A stretch of DNA of 64,000 nt from JBCCFC01 sp965213595 (GTDB taxonomy: Bacteria; Chloroflexota; Anaerolineae; Caldilineales; Caldilineaceae). Location: the NCBI GenBank assembly GCA_965213595.1, contig CBDBZO010000004.1, positions 186,001 through 250,000 on the forward strand. The letters are read 5' to 3'. The translations under genes were made by a program, and so were the position numbers. This document shows, piece by piece, positions 36,127 through 45,616 of the stretch. Position 1 is the stretch's first letter. Every line of letters begins with the position of its first letter. The notes beneath the pieces were generated by a model. That model saw only the letters and a list, made by a program, of their open reading frames with translations, did not search any database and had not been told where the DNA came from.

Positions 36127-36666
36127 TTAGCGCCGATCGCGCGCCAGCATAATGGCCCCCGCCAGCGCGACGAGCAGCAGCAGCGCCATCATCTGGAACG
36201 GAATGAGGTAGGTGGTGACGAAGAGCGCACCGAGTTGGGCAATGATCACTTCACCGTTGCCGAGAATGGCAACATCTTCGCCCCAGGGAACCTGCTGCAT
36301 CAGCCCGATGATAATCGCCCCAAAGAGCGTGGCCATGATCGCCGCCGCCACCCACTGCGGGTTGATGGGCGACGTGGCGCCAAACATCATGTTGCGCGTG
36401 AGCATCACGGCGAAGGTAATTAGCGTGGCGATGGCGCCGACGTAGATCATCACCTGGCTAACGGCGAGAAACTCCGCCTCCAGCAGGGCGTAAATCCCCG
36501 CCACGCCAAAGAAGGTGCCCACCAAACCCAGCGCGCTGTGAAACAAATTGCGCGAAGCCACCACCACCAGCGCCATCACAATCGTAAAAATCGCAATGGG
36601 CAGAAAGACGGCCTCCTGCAGGGAGGGAATCGGCGGGATAAACTGCAATAAATCTTCGGGACTCAT
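36127..36666 (-). CDS. nuoJ: NADH-quinone oxidoreductase subunit J (membrane-arm cluster)
   Basis: This 179-residue subunit has five membrane helices, including the helix around the pi-bulge (AVSQVMIYVGAIATLITFAVML) that is thought to couple quinone chemistry to pumping. The ATG at 36666 (MSPEDLLQFIPPIPSLQEA) is chosen because the upstream open frame is repeat sequence. It lies between nuoH and nuoK, as in normal operons once nuoI is skipped. Confidence 0.92.
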   Translation of the reverse strand: MSPEDLLQFIPPIPSLQEAVFLPIAIFTIVMALVVVASRNLFHSALGLVGTFFGVAGIYALLEAEFLAVSQVMIYVGAIATLITFAVMLTRNMMFGATSPINPQWVAAAIMATLFGAIIIGLMQQVPWGEDVAILGNGEVIIAQLGALFVTTYLIPFQMMALLLLVALAGAIMLARDRR

Positions 36667-36704
36667 GTTGTTGCTCTCCAGGGTTCGGAGCCAATAAAAG
36701 TAGG

Positions 36705-36792
36705 CGGTAAGTGGTATTTGTAATTGAAGATTGGCGGCTGGTAGACAACAGGCTCTCCGCGAGCAGCCGATTACCAATTACGAATTACCAAC
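36705..36792. repeat. TTGGTAATTGG-type inverted repeat between nuoH and nuoJ
   Basis: GGTAAGTGGTATTTGTAATTG and CCAATTACGAATTACCAACG form the arms around GGCTGGTAGACAACAGGCTC. It fills the space between the two genes, where nuoI would lie in a complete operon. Confidence 0.6.
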
Positions 36793-36794
36793 GT

Positions 36795-38054
36795 CTAATC
36801 CCCAGACGTCGGCGCGGGAACCATCGTGCCGATCAGCGACTTCGGCTTAAAGGCGCGCTTGCTGCGCACGGTCTCCTGCTCAAAGTAACGCTGCAGGAAG
36901 CGGCCCAGCCAAACGATCACGCCAACGTTAAAGAGGAAGACCAGCGCATAGCCGATAAAGTCCGGGCCGGGCACTTTGAGCGCAATCATCTGGAAGAGCA
37001 CCAGCGCCAGCGTCGCGGGCACGAGCACCTTCCAGCAGAAGCCCATCATCTGATCGATGCGCAGACGCGGCAGCGTGCCTTTGATCCACATGACCCCAAC
37101 GTAAAGCGCAAAGGCCTTCAGCATAAAGTAGAAGAAGCCGAGCAGGATGTTGAGCGGGCCGGGCAAGTTGCCGATGAAGGGGCCCTGGTAGCCGCCCAGG
37201 AAGAGCACAACGAGGATCGCGCCGAGGAAGAAGGTGTTCAGAAACTGCGCCAGGAAGAACATGGCAAACTTCATGCCCGAATACTCGATGTGGAAGCCCG
37301 CGATCAGCTCGGATTCCGCTTCGAGCAGATCAAACGGCGTCTGCTCGGATTCGGCCAGCGCGCAAATACCAAAGATGAGGAAAGCGGCGGGCATCAGGAA
37401 GCCATACCAGCCAAGGCCCAGGTTGAGACCAAAAACTTCCAGCGCCTGCGCCTCGGCTATCGTCGTCATTCTCATGCTGCCCGTGAGCAACACCACGGTG
37501 AACGCCGCAAGCACCATCGGAATTTCGTAGCTCATCAGCTGCGCGACGACGCGAAAGCCAGCCAGCAGCGCATATTTGTTGTTGCTGCTCCAGCCCGCCA
37601 TCAGCGCGGCCAGGATGCCGATGGAGCTCAGCGCAATAATATAAAGGACGGCGATGTTGAGATCCACGCCGACGATACCCGGCGCGAAGACGATAACGCC
37701 CACCGTCATGATTACGCCAAAGACCGAAAGGATAGGCGCAAGATTATACGAAATCCAATCCGCGTTGGCCGGGCGAATGTCCTCTTTGGACATCAATTTC
37801 ACCGCGTCCGCCACCGTCTGGAAAATACCGCCGGGGCCGAGCCGATTGGGGCCGATGCGATCCTGAAGGCGGCTGATCACCTTGCGCGTAATCCAGATCA
37901 GAATCAGCGCCAGGGCAGGGGCCGCCGCCGCGATCACCGTCGCGCCCGCGCCAAGCACAATCAACGTCAGCACCCAGTCAAACTGCTCAAACCGCTCCGG
38001 TATGTGCACAAAGGTTTCGAGCAGATCGATTAGGTAATCGCTCCAAATTTGCAT
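36795..38054 (-). CDS. nuoH: NADH-quinone oxidoreductase subunit H (membrane-arm cluster)
   Basis: This 419-residue subunit forms the membrane side of the quinone chamber. Signatures RIGPNRLGPGGIFQTVADAVKL and the loop FDLLEAESELIAGFHIEYSG are intact, and eight or so helices are visible. It is about 90 residues longer than the second NuoH (48844), with an extra N-terminal segment (MQIWSDYLIDLLETFVHIPE) and a basic C-terminal tail (KRAFKPKSLIG). A GGAG ribosome site precedes the ATG. Since NuoH must contact NuoB, D and I, a partner peripheral arm is required. Confidence 0.93.
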   Translation of the reverse strand: MQIWSDYLIDLLETFVHIPERFEQFDWVLTLIVLGAGATVIAAAAPALALILIWITRKVISRLQDRIGPNRLGPGGIFQTVADAVKLMSKEDIRPANADWISYNLAPILSVFGVIMTVGVIVFAPGIVGVDLNIAVLYIIALSSIGILAALMAGWSSNNKYALLAGFRVVAQLMSYEIPMVLAAFTVVLLTGSMRMTTIAEAQALEVFGLNLGLGWYGFLMPAAFLIFGICALAESEQTPFDLLEAESELIAGFHIEYSGMKFAMFFLAQFLNTFFLGAILVVLFLGGYQGPFIGNLPGPLNILLGFFYFMLKAFALYVGVMWIKGTLPRLRIDQMMGFCWKVLVPATLALVLFQMIALKVPGPDFIGYALVFLFNVGVIVWLGRFLQRYFEQETVRSKRAFKPKSLIGTMVPAPTSGD

Positions 38055-38110
38055 CGCTTTATCTCCAAAACAAGAAAGTCACCGGCAAAAAATCCATGAC
38101 GGTTACTAAA

Positions 38111-38467
38111 CTATTGCCAATCCAGCGCGCCCTTACGCCACTCCAAAATCAGACCAAGCAGCAGAATCACGACAAACATGACGGCCATCGTCACCGAAAA
38201 GAGGCCGAGCGCGTCATAGGCGAGGGCAATGGGAAAGAGAAAAATCACTTCCACATCGAAAATCAGGAAAATCAGGCCGATGAGGTAGTACTGGGCGCGA
38301 AATTGAATCCACGTGTCGCCGATCGTCTCGACGCCGCTCTCGTAGGTGGCCGTCTTTACGGGGTCGGGGCGATGGGGGCCAAGAATCACGCCGATCACGA
38401 TGGCCGAAAGCGGAACGATAATCGCGAGGCCGCTCAAAATTAAGATAAAGCTGTATTGCTGCAGCAT
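38111..38467 (-). CDS. nuoA: NADH-quinone oxidoreductase subunit A (membrane-arm cluster)
   Basis: This 118-residue subunit has three membrane helices. The segment ATYESGVETIGDTWIQFRAQYY and IFDVEVIFLFPIA carries the conserved acidic residues; the YESG...W.QF pattern is closer to the NdhC style than that of its plus-strand paralogue. GAGG precedes the ATG. It is the first gene of the minus-strand cluster, head to head with the other nuoA 467 bp away. Confidence 0.92.
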   Translation of the reverse strand: MLQQYSFILILSGLAIIVPLSAIVIGVILGPHRPDPVKTATYESGVETIGDTWIQFRAQYYLIGLIFLIFDVEVIFLFPIALAYDALGLFSVTMAVMFVVILLLGLILEWRKGALDWQ

Positions 38468-38705
38468 TCGTTTACCTCATCAAACTAATGTTTCGTTGGC
38501 AGAGTTTTGTTGGCAAAATGTTTGGTGCTCGCCATCCAAGCGTGGATAACCTATCTTCTCGCAGGCAGCAAGGCCACGTCAAATCTGCGTACGTTTACGT
38601 CTCTATGTATATGTCAAATCTCACAAGTGGCAAAAGTCCACAAGCTGCAAGAGGAGAAGCGCCTGGAAAAAGCTGCGTTTGTGTATATTGGAACAAACTC
38701 CGCGC

Positions 38706-38714
38706 ATCATAACA
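38706..38714 (-). promoter_or_regulatory. Candidate extended -10 promoter for the membrane-arm nuo cluster
   Basis: On the minus strand TGTTATGAT matches the extended -10 consensus TGnTATAAT with one mismatch; a poor T-rich -35 lies upstream. It would give a leader of about 230 bases before nuoA. Low certainty. Confidence 0.35.
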
Positions 38715-38809
38715 CAGCCACGCGGCGAACAAAAAGTTTTGCCTCAATTCAACGCCATTAAACACCAGTTCTTGCTTCTGTTCAATTTTTCACAAGCACC
38801 AAATCAATG

Positions 38810-38838
38810 TTGACAGCCCCCATCGCTCGTGATAAACT
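38810..38838 (+). promoter_or_regulatory. Strong sigma70-type promoter for the complete nuo operon
   Basis: A perfect TTGACA (38810-38815) and TAAACT (38833-38838) are separated by 17 bp. The predicted start is about 90 bases before nuoA. No obvious operator palindrome overlaps it. Confidence 0.7.
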
Positions 38839-38934
38839 GCACAAAGTCCAAGGCGGCAGCTGTACGTTCTGTCCCTTAATTCCGACCTCTCATCTCGCGC
38901 TGCGCTTTGCCGCGCACGGAACCCAGAAATTTTT

Positions 38935-39291
38935 ATGGCTATTGACTATCTGCCCCTGCTCATCTTTCTAGTTATTGCCACGGGCTTTGCGATTGTCGCC
39001 ATCTTGCTGCCCAGCCTGCTGGGGCCGCGGCGGGATAACGACCAGAAGCTGGAAGCTTATGAATCGGGCATCATTCCCTTCGGCAACGCGCGCCGCCGCT
39101 TCCCCGTTAAGTATTACCTGGTGGCGATGCTCTTTATTCTGTTCGACATCGAGGTCGTCTTCCTCTATCCCTGGGCCAGCGTCCTGCGCGAACTGCGGAT
39201 GATCGCGCTGGTGCCGATGGGTTTCTTTTTGCTGGTGCTGATTATTGGGCTGCTCTACGAGTGGCGCAAGGGTGCGTTGGATTGGGAATAG
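38935..39291 (+). CDS. nuoA: NADH-quinone oxidoreductase subunit A (complete operon)
   Basis: This 118-residue three-helix subunit shows LEAYESGIIPFGNARRRFPV and the acidic FDIEVVFLYPWASV segment. It begins the plus-strand operon. No good ribosome site is visible before the ATG (AGAAATTTTT). The sequence diverges strongly from the minus-strand copy, so the pair did not arise by recent duplication. Confidence 0.93.
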   Translation: MAIDYLPLLIFLVIATGFAIVAILLPSLLGPRRDNDQKLEAYESGIIPFGNARRRFPVKYYLVAMLFILFDIEVVFLYPWASVLRELRMIALVPMGFFLLVLIIGLLYEWRKGALDWE

Positions 39292-39293
39292 AA

Positions 39294-39403
39294 TAGAGAT
39301 TAGTTATTGGTAATTGGTAATTGATCGGTTTCGCAAATTGCGAAGTTTTGTTGCCGATTAAAATTCGGATAGCTGACGAAGGCAACCCCAATTTCCAATT
39401 GCG
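39294..39403. repeat. TTGGTAATTGG-type inverted repeat between nuoA and nuoB
   Basis: TTATTGGTAATTGGTAATTG faces CCCCAATTTCCAATTGCGG around GCAAATTGCGAAGTTTTGTTGC. It is the only copy of this family in the plus-strand operon. Confidence 0.6.
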
Positions 39404-39420
39404 GCTTACATGGAGTCAAC

Positions 39421-39984
39421 ATGGGACTTGAAAATCACATCCCCGAAGGCGTCTTAACAACGAATGTGGAGAAGTTGGTCAACTGGTCGCGGCAGAACAG
39501 CACGTGGCCGCTGCTCTTTGGCCTGGCCTGCTGCGCGATCGAGATGATCGCCACGGGCACGGCGCGGCACGACATTGCGCGCTACGGCTCGGAGCTCTTC
39601 CGCGCCAGCCCGCGCCAGGCCGATTTGATGATCGTTTCGGGGCGCGTCAGCAACAAGATGGCCCCGGTGATCAAGCGGCTGCATGACCAAATGTCCGAGC
39701 CCAAGTGGGTGATCGCGATGGGGATTTGCGCCAGCGCGGGCGGGCCCTTTAACAACTATGCCATCGTGCAGGGCGTGGACAAGATCATCCCGGTCGACGT
39801 CTACGTGCCGGGCTGTCCGCCGCGACCGGAGGCGCTGCTCTACGCGCTGGACAAGCTGCGCGAGAAGCAGGGCCAGGAGACCTTTGCCAAATACCGCCGC
39901 GAGGAGATCAGCCGCGCGATGGTGGGGCCAAGCGTCGAGAGCATTGAGTCGCTGGATTCGCTGCGGCAGAAGGAACTGGCGTAA
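39421..39984 (+). CDS. nuoB: NADH-quinone oxidoreductase subunit B
   Basis: This 187-residue peripheral subunit carries the terminal 4Fe-4S cluster N2 that reduces quinone. The ligands are C37 and C38 (GLACCAIEM), C103 (GICASAGG) and C132 (VPGCPPRPE). Length is normal. It is the only nuoB in the window, so a membrane-arm complex built from the other cluster would have to share it or use one encoded elsewhere. Confidence 0.95.
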   Translation: MGLENHIPEGVLTTNVEKLVNWSRQNSTWPLLFGLACCAIEMIATGTARHDIARYGSELFRASPRQADLMIVSGRVSNKMAPVIKRLHDQMSEPKWVIAMGICASAGGPFNNYAIVQGVDKIIPVDVYVPGCPPRPEALLYALDKLREKQGQETFAKYRREEISRAMVGPSVESIESLDSLRQKELA

Positions 39985-39989
39985 GAGAG

Positions 39990-40140
39990 TTGTCATTTCG
40001 AGCGGAGCGAGAAATTTGGAGACGGCAAACGAACTCGCATTGTGGATCACAGTCATGTTTCGTTGACAACAACCAGGTTTCTCCCTACGGTCGAAATGAC
40101 AGCTGACTTCTCCTCGCGCCTCCGCGCCTTTGCGTTAAAT
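39990..40140. repeat. TGTCATTTCGA inverted-repeat element, copy 2, plus GCGCCTTTGCG half repeat
   Basis: Left arm 39990-40016 (TGTCATTTCGAGCGGAGCGA) and right arm 40076-40101 (TCTCCCTACGGTCGAAATGACA) repeat the structure at 5444-5587. It is followed at about 40117-40140 by GCGCCTCCGCGCCTTTGCG, related to the repeat at 54858-55000. Together they fill the gap between nuoB and nuoCD. Confidence 0.7.
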
Positions 40141-40173
40141 TTTGCGGCCTACCGTTAAACTGAGGTTTACCCG

Positions 40174-42105
40174 ATGAAAATGCTAGACGTCTCCCCCAAG
40201 CACCGCGACCACGAGTCGCTGCCGGGGTTAAATAATCCGTCGATTCCCGCGATTGCGCCCGCCGCGCTGGGCAGCAGCGACGACATCGGTCGCCTGGTCG
40301 AGCGCTTTGGCGACGCGATCCTCGAATCGGGGCTGCACAACCAGCAGCAGGTGGTGATGGTGAAACCGGAGCGGCTGGTTGAGGTGGCGGAGTTTTTGCG
40401 CAGCGACGCGGCGCTCGCTTATGAAGCGCTGACCGACGTGACGGCCATCGACCGCTCGAAGCTGCCGATTCACAGCAACCTCGTCAGCACGAGCGGGCTG
40501 TACGAAGATGCTCATGTCGAGGTCAACGGTGCGAACGGCTCTCACAGCAAGCAGAGCGTCCACCACGGCGACGCGCGCTTTCACACGATTTACCAGCTGC
40601 GCTCGTACAACCGCAAAAAGCACCTCATGCTCACCTGCCCGGCGATGGATGATGAGCACCCCGAAGTGCCGAGCCTGACGCCCGTCTTCGAGGGCGCGAA
40701 CTGGCCGGAGCGCGAGGCGTATGATTTGATGGGCGTCAACTTTAGCGGCCACCCCGATTTGCGCCGCATCCTGATGCCGATTCACTGGCCTTACCACCCG
40801 CTGCGCAAGGATATTCCCACCGGCGGCGAGGAAGTGCCCTTTACCGTAACCTGGGACGATCCGCAGTTTGCCACGCTGGGCGATCAAATTCTGCCCGCCG
40901 AGAGCATCAAGCCGGACATCCCCAAGGGCATGGACACGCGCAACATGATCATCAACATGGGGCCGCACCACCCGTCCACCCACGGCGTGCTGCGCCTGGT
41001 GATCGAGCTGGACGGCGAGACCGTTGTCCGCATCGACCCCGACTTGGGCTACCTGCACAGCGGCTTTGAGAAGACGGGCGAGAGCAAGCGCTACAAGGAT
41101 TTCGTCTACTACACCGACCGCATGGACTACCTCTCGGCCATGAGCAGCAACCTGGGCTACTCGCTCACCGTCGAACGGATGCTGGGGCTGGAGGTGCCCG
41201 AACGCGCCCAGGTGATCCGCGTGATCATGAACGAGATGTCGCGCATTGCGGCGCACCTGTTCTGGCTCTCCACCCACGTGCTCGACGTTTCCGGCACGGG
41301 CATGAGCCTGCTGATGTACGCCACCCGCGACCGCGAGCGCATTTTAGATTTATTCGAGATGGTCTGCGGCGCGCGCTTGACCTTGAGCTATATCCGCATC
41401 GGCGGCGTCTGGAAAGATTTGCCGCCCGCCTTTATCAACAACCTGATCGACTTTGTCAAAGATATGCCGAGCAATATCGACGACTACGAGGCGATGCTCA
41501 CCAACCAGGCCATTTGGGAGGACCGGCTGCGCGGCGTCGGCCACATCAGCCGGGAGCAGGCCATCAGCATGGGGCTAACCGGCCCCATGCTGCGCGGCAG
41601 CGGCGTCGACTGGGATCTGCGGCGCGACGTGCCCTACAGCGGCTACGAACATTACGATTTTAAGGTTCCCGTCCAAACTGAAGGGGATTGCTACGCGCGC
41701 TACCTCGTGCGCATCGAAGAGATGCGGCAGAGCCTGCGCATCATTCAGCAGGGGCTGGACAATCTGCCCGGTGGGCTGTACAAGAGCGACAACCGCAAAG
41801 TCTCGCTGCCGCCGCGCGCCGAGCTGGACGTGAGCATGGAGGCGCTGATCCACCACTTCAAGCTGGTGACGGAGGGCTTTCACGTGCCCGCGGGCTATCT
41901 CTACAACGCCGTCGAAACCAACAAGGGCGAGTTGGGCTTCTTCGTCTACAGCGACGGCTCCGGCATTCCCTATCGCCTGCACGTGCGCGGCCCCAGCTTC
42001 AACAACCTCTACGCCATCGATCACATGTGCCGCAACGAAATGCTGTCGGACGTGGTGACGAATATCGGGTCGATTGATATTGTGTTGGGGGATGTGGATA
42101 GATAG
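40174..42105 (+). CDS. nuoCD: Fused NADH-quinone oxidoreductase subunit C/D
   Basis: This 643-residue peripheral protein joins NuoC (about residues 35-240, with WPEREAYDLMGVNFSGHPDLRRILMP) to NuoD (from about residue 258, MIINMGPHHPSTHGVLRLV). NuoD forms the quinone site with NuoB; the HPSTHG loop and the ELP-like closing DIVLGDVDR are present. A non-conserved linker (VNGANGSHSKQSVHHGD, about residues 115-132) interrupts NuoC. C-D fusion is known in enterobacteria but separate genes are usual elsewhere. GAGG lies about 9 bp before the ATG. The stop is 3 bp from a mobile-like element. Confidence 0.95.
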   Translation: MKMLDVSPKHRDHESLPGLNNPSIPAIAPAALGSSDDIGRLVERFGDAILESGLHNQQQVVMVKPERLVEVAEFLRSDAALAYEALTDVTAIDRSKLPIHSNLVSTSGLYEDAHVEVNGANGSHSKQSVHHGDARFHTIYQLRSYNRKKHLMLTCPAMDDEHPEVPSLTPVFEGANWPEREAYDLMGVNFSGHPDLRRILMPIHWPYHPLRKDIPTGGEEVPFTVTWDDPQFATLGDQILPAESIKPDIPKGMDTRNMIINMGPHHPSTHGVLRLVIELDGETVVRIDPDLGYLHSGFEKTGESKRYKDFVYYTDRMDYLSAMSSNLGYSLTVERMLGLEVPERAQVIRVIMNEMSRIAAHLFWLSTHVLDVSGTGMSLLMYATRDRERILDLFEMVCGARLTLSYIRIGGVWKDLPPAFINNLIDFVKDMPSNIDDYEAMLTNQAIWEDRLRGVGHISREQAISMGLTGPMLRGSGVDWDLRRDVPYSGYEHYDFKVPVQTEGDCYARYLVRIEEMRQSLRIIQQGLDNLPGGLYKSDNRKVSLPPRAELDVSMEALIHHFKLVTEGFHVPAGYLYNAVETNKGELGFFVYSDGSGIPYRLHVRGPSFNNLYAIDHMCRNEMLSDVVTNIGSIDIVLGDVDR

Positions 42106-42108
42106 TAG

Positions 42109-42594
42109 CTAGCGGATTTGGCGGATCGGGCAGATTTAGGCGGATTTTTTAGAGAGAGGGAAGACGTTGTGGCGCTTGTGCTCGAGGAGTTGACGGAGCA
42201 GATTATTGGGACGTTTTATGACGTGTACAATGAGCTGGGTCCGGGCTTTCTGGAGAAAGTGTATGAGAAGTCGTTTGAGATTGCGCTGCGCAAGAAGGGG
42301 TTGAAAGTCGAGCGGCAGAAAAAGATTGTCGTACATTTTCAGGGCTACGTTGTTGGTGAATATTTTGCTGACCTTGTTGTAGAAGACAAGGTAATTCTCG
42401 AATTAAAAGCTGCCGAAACAATCAGCAAAATGCACACGGCGCAACTCGTCAACTACCTGAAAGCTACGGTCTACGAAGTTGGCTACGTCTTCAACTTCGG
42501 CCCTGAACCCGCCTACGAACGCCGCTATTTTCCAAATCGCCGCAAAAAGCACTTCAAAAATCCGCGCTAATCCGCCCGATCCGCCCAATCCGCT
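42109..42594. mobile_element. Putative element: GxxExxY gene between 41-bp terminal inverted repeats
   Basis: The left end 42109-42149 (CTAGCGGATTTGGCGGATCG...) and right end 42554-42594 are inverted repeats with about 36 of 41 positions matching. The only gene inside is the GxxExxY protein. The ends abut nuoCD and nuoEF within 4 and 34 bp. Short elements with similar ends and no gene lie at 25198, 51546, 58826 and 58949. No transposase is present, so movement would depend on another enzyme or on the encoded nuclease; this is inference. Confidence 0.65.
42169..42570 (+). CDS. GxxExxY protein (PD-(D/E)xK nuclease fold)
   Basis: This 133-residue protein has the family-defining GFLEKVY (G26-x-x-E29-x-x-Y32) and a PD-(D/E)xK-like active site, D in FADLVVED followed by ELKA. 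The GTG at 42169 is chosen because GAGGG lies about 9 bp upstream and because the family starts at EELTEQIIG. The natural role of the family is not established; a nuclease role is inferred from fold. It sits inside an element bounded by inverted repeats, inserted in the nuo operon, and its codon use is more AT-rich than its neighbours. Confidence 0.88.
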   Translation: MALVLEELTEQIIGTFYDVYNELGPGFLEKVYEKSFEIALRKKGLKVERQKKIVVHFQGYVVGEYFADLVVEDKVILELKAAETISKMHTAQLVNYLKATVYEVGYVFNFGPEPAYERRYFPNRRKKHFKNPR

Positions 42595-42628
42595 AGAAAT
42601 TTTCTAAGTTTAACGAATCAACAAAATC

Positions 42629-44611
<1,983 letters not shown>

Positions 44612-44616
44612 ATTTT

Positions 44617-44652
44617 GCGGGTAGTGGGAGGGCGCGCCCTCCCACTACCCGC
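44617..44652. terminator. 36-bp perfect palindrome after nuoEF
   Basis: GCGGGTAGTGGGAGGGCG and its exact complement, 5 bp past the nuoEF stop. There is no T-run. It could attenuate or process the nuo transcript before the cassette-like block. Confidence 0.55.
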
Positions 44653-44656
44653 GAGC

Positions 44657-44757
44657 GAGGCGATGAGGAGTTCGCACGCCCACGTGCGAACGGGTCGACG
44701 AGGAAACTCGATTATCTCACGAGGCAGACCCGGCACGTGGGCGTGCCTACTCCTCGG
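44657..44757. repeat. Cassette-type repeat, first copy, with terminal inverted repeats
   Basis: GAGGAGTTCGCACGCCCACG (44665-) and its near-complement at 44733-44755 form ends matching at 21 of 23 positions. The left part (44674-44721: GCACGCCCACGTGCGAACGG, then GTCGACGAGGAAACTCG) is repeated at 45073-45120 with two mismatches. The hairpin is GCACG-CCCA-CGTGC. Confidence 0.7.
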
Positions 44758-44767
44758 TTGGAGACTG

Positions 44768-45058
44768 ATGAGCATGTACAACCCGCCCCATCCCGGTGAA
44801 TTTATTCGGGAAGTTTATTTGGAAACGCTGGATGTGAGCGCTCGAACTGTCGCCGACAAACTCAAAGTCTCGCCTTCTGCATTTACGGGATTGCTTGACG
44901 GAATCAGCAGCATCACGCCCGAAATGGCGTTGCGCCTATGCAAAACGCTGGGTCGCACGCCCGAAAGCTGGCTGGCGATGCAAAACAGCTACGACCTGTG
45001 GCAGATGCGGCAACGCCTCGACATGGACGAGGTCGAGAAGCTGGAATTTGCGGTTTGA
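44768..45058 (+). CDS. higA: HigA-like antitoxin (XRE-family HTH), orphan
   Basis: This 96-residue protein begins MSMYNPPHPGEFIREVYLE and continues with an XRE helix-turn-helix (VADKLKVSPSAFTGLLDG) and the HigA signature PEMALRLCKTLGRTPESWLAMQ. It should bind operator DNA and neutralise a HigB-type ribosome-dependent RNase, but no HigB gene lies upstream, so it is an orphan. The start is the ATG at 44768; an ATG two codons on has better spacing to GGAG. The gene lies between two copies of a 48-bp repeat. Confidence 0.88.
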   Translation: MSMYNPPHPGEFIREVYLETLDVSARTVADKLKVSPSAFTGLLDGISSITPEMALRLCKTLGRTPESWLAMQNSYDLWQMRQRLDMDEVEKLEFAV

Positions 45059-45120
45059 GCGCCGCGGAGTGAGCACGCCCTCGTGCGAACGGGTCGACGA
45101 GGGAACTCGATTATCTCACG
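45059..45120. repeat. Cassette-type repeat, second copy
   Basis: It begins directly after the higA stop: GCCGCGGAGTGAGCACG, then hairpin GCACG-CCCT-CGTGC (45073-45086), GAACGGGTCGACGAGGGAAC and TCGATTATCTCACG. It ends next to the ribosome site of the VOC gene. Confidence 0.75.
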
Positions 45121-45136
45121 GGAGGACCTTAACCCG

Positions 45137-45616
45137 ATGGAGACACAAGAGTCCGCTTGGCCTCAACTCGCCCCGATGGCGACTGCCCTCGCCGTCGACG
45201 ACATCGAAGCGGCCAGCGCGTTCTACCAGAAGCTCGGCTTCGAGCAGACGATGACGCTGCCTGGCCCCGACGGCGAGTTGGCCTTCGCAATGTTGGTGTG
45301 CAGCACGAGCGCGCTGCTGCTTGGGCCGTCACATGAACTGCACTACGCAAACGAGGCGCGCACCGCGCTTTTTCGCAAGGGTCCGCGCGGTCTCGGCATC
45401 ACAATGGTGCTCGACGTTTCGGGTGTGGACGCGATTTATGAGGTGGTACAAGAAGCGCAGTTGGAGATTATTTTGGCGACAGTGGAAGAGTATTATGGCG
45501 AGCGAGTCTTTATGTTTGTCGACGCAAACGGATACGAGTGGAAGATTTGCCAGAAGACAAGGGAAGTAACTCCAGAGGAGGTGGCTGATGCAGCCATCCC
45601 ATCCAGCGCGGAGTGA
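45137..45616 (+). CDS. VOC-superfamily protein (glyoxalase/bleomycin-resistance fold)
   Basis: This 159-residue protein has one vicinal-oxygen-chelate domain made of two beta-alpha-beta-beta-beta halves: MATALAVDDIEAASAFYQKLGFE starts the first and GLGITMVLDVSGVDAIYEVVQ the second, ending FVDANGYEWKICQ. Metal ligands are not certain; E in NGYEW is a usual one. The ATG at 45137 follows GGAGGA at 45121 with 10-bp spacing. It sits in the nuo operon between the second and third copies of the cassette-type repeat. The substrate is unknown; drug binding and lyase roles are both possible. Confidence 0.88.
   Translation: METQESAWPQLAPMATALAVDDIEAASAFYQKLGFEQTMTLPGPDGELAFAMLVCSTSALLLGPSHELHYANEARTALFRKGPRGLGITMVLDVSGVDAIYEVVQEAQLEIILATVEEYYGERVFMFVDANGYEWKICQKTREVTPEEVADAAIPSSAE

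Larger units (their letters stand above)
38468..38934. other. 467-bp divergent control region between two nuoA genes
   Basis: No gene is seen. It holds the promoter for the plus-strand operon (38810-38838) and a weaker candidate for the minus strand (38706-38714). The region is AT-richer than the flanks and, unlike most gaps here, lacks any of the dispersed repeat families, which fits a conserved regulatory role. Confidence 0.55.
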
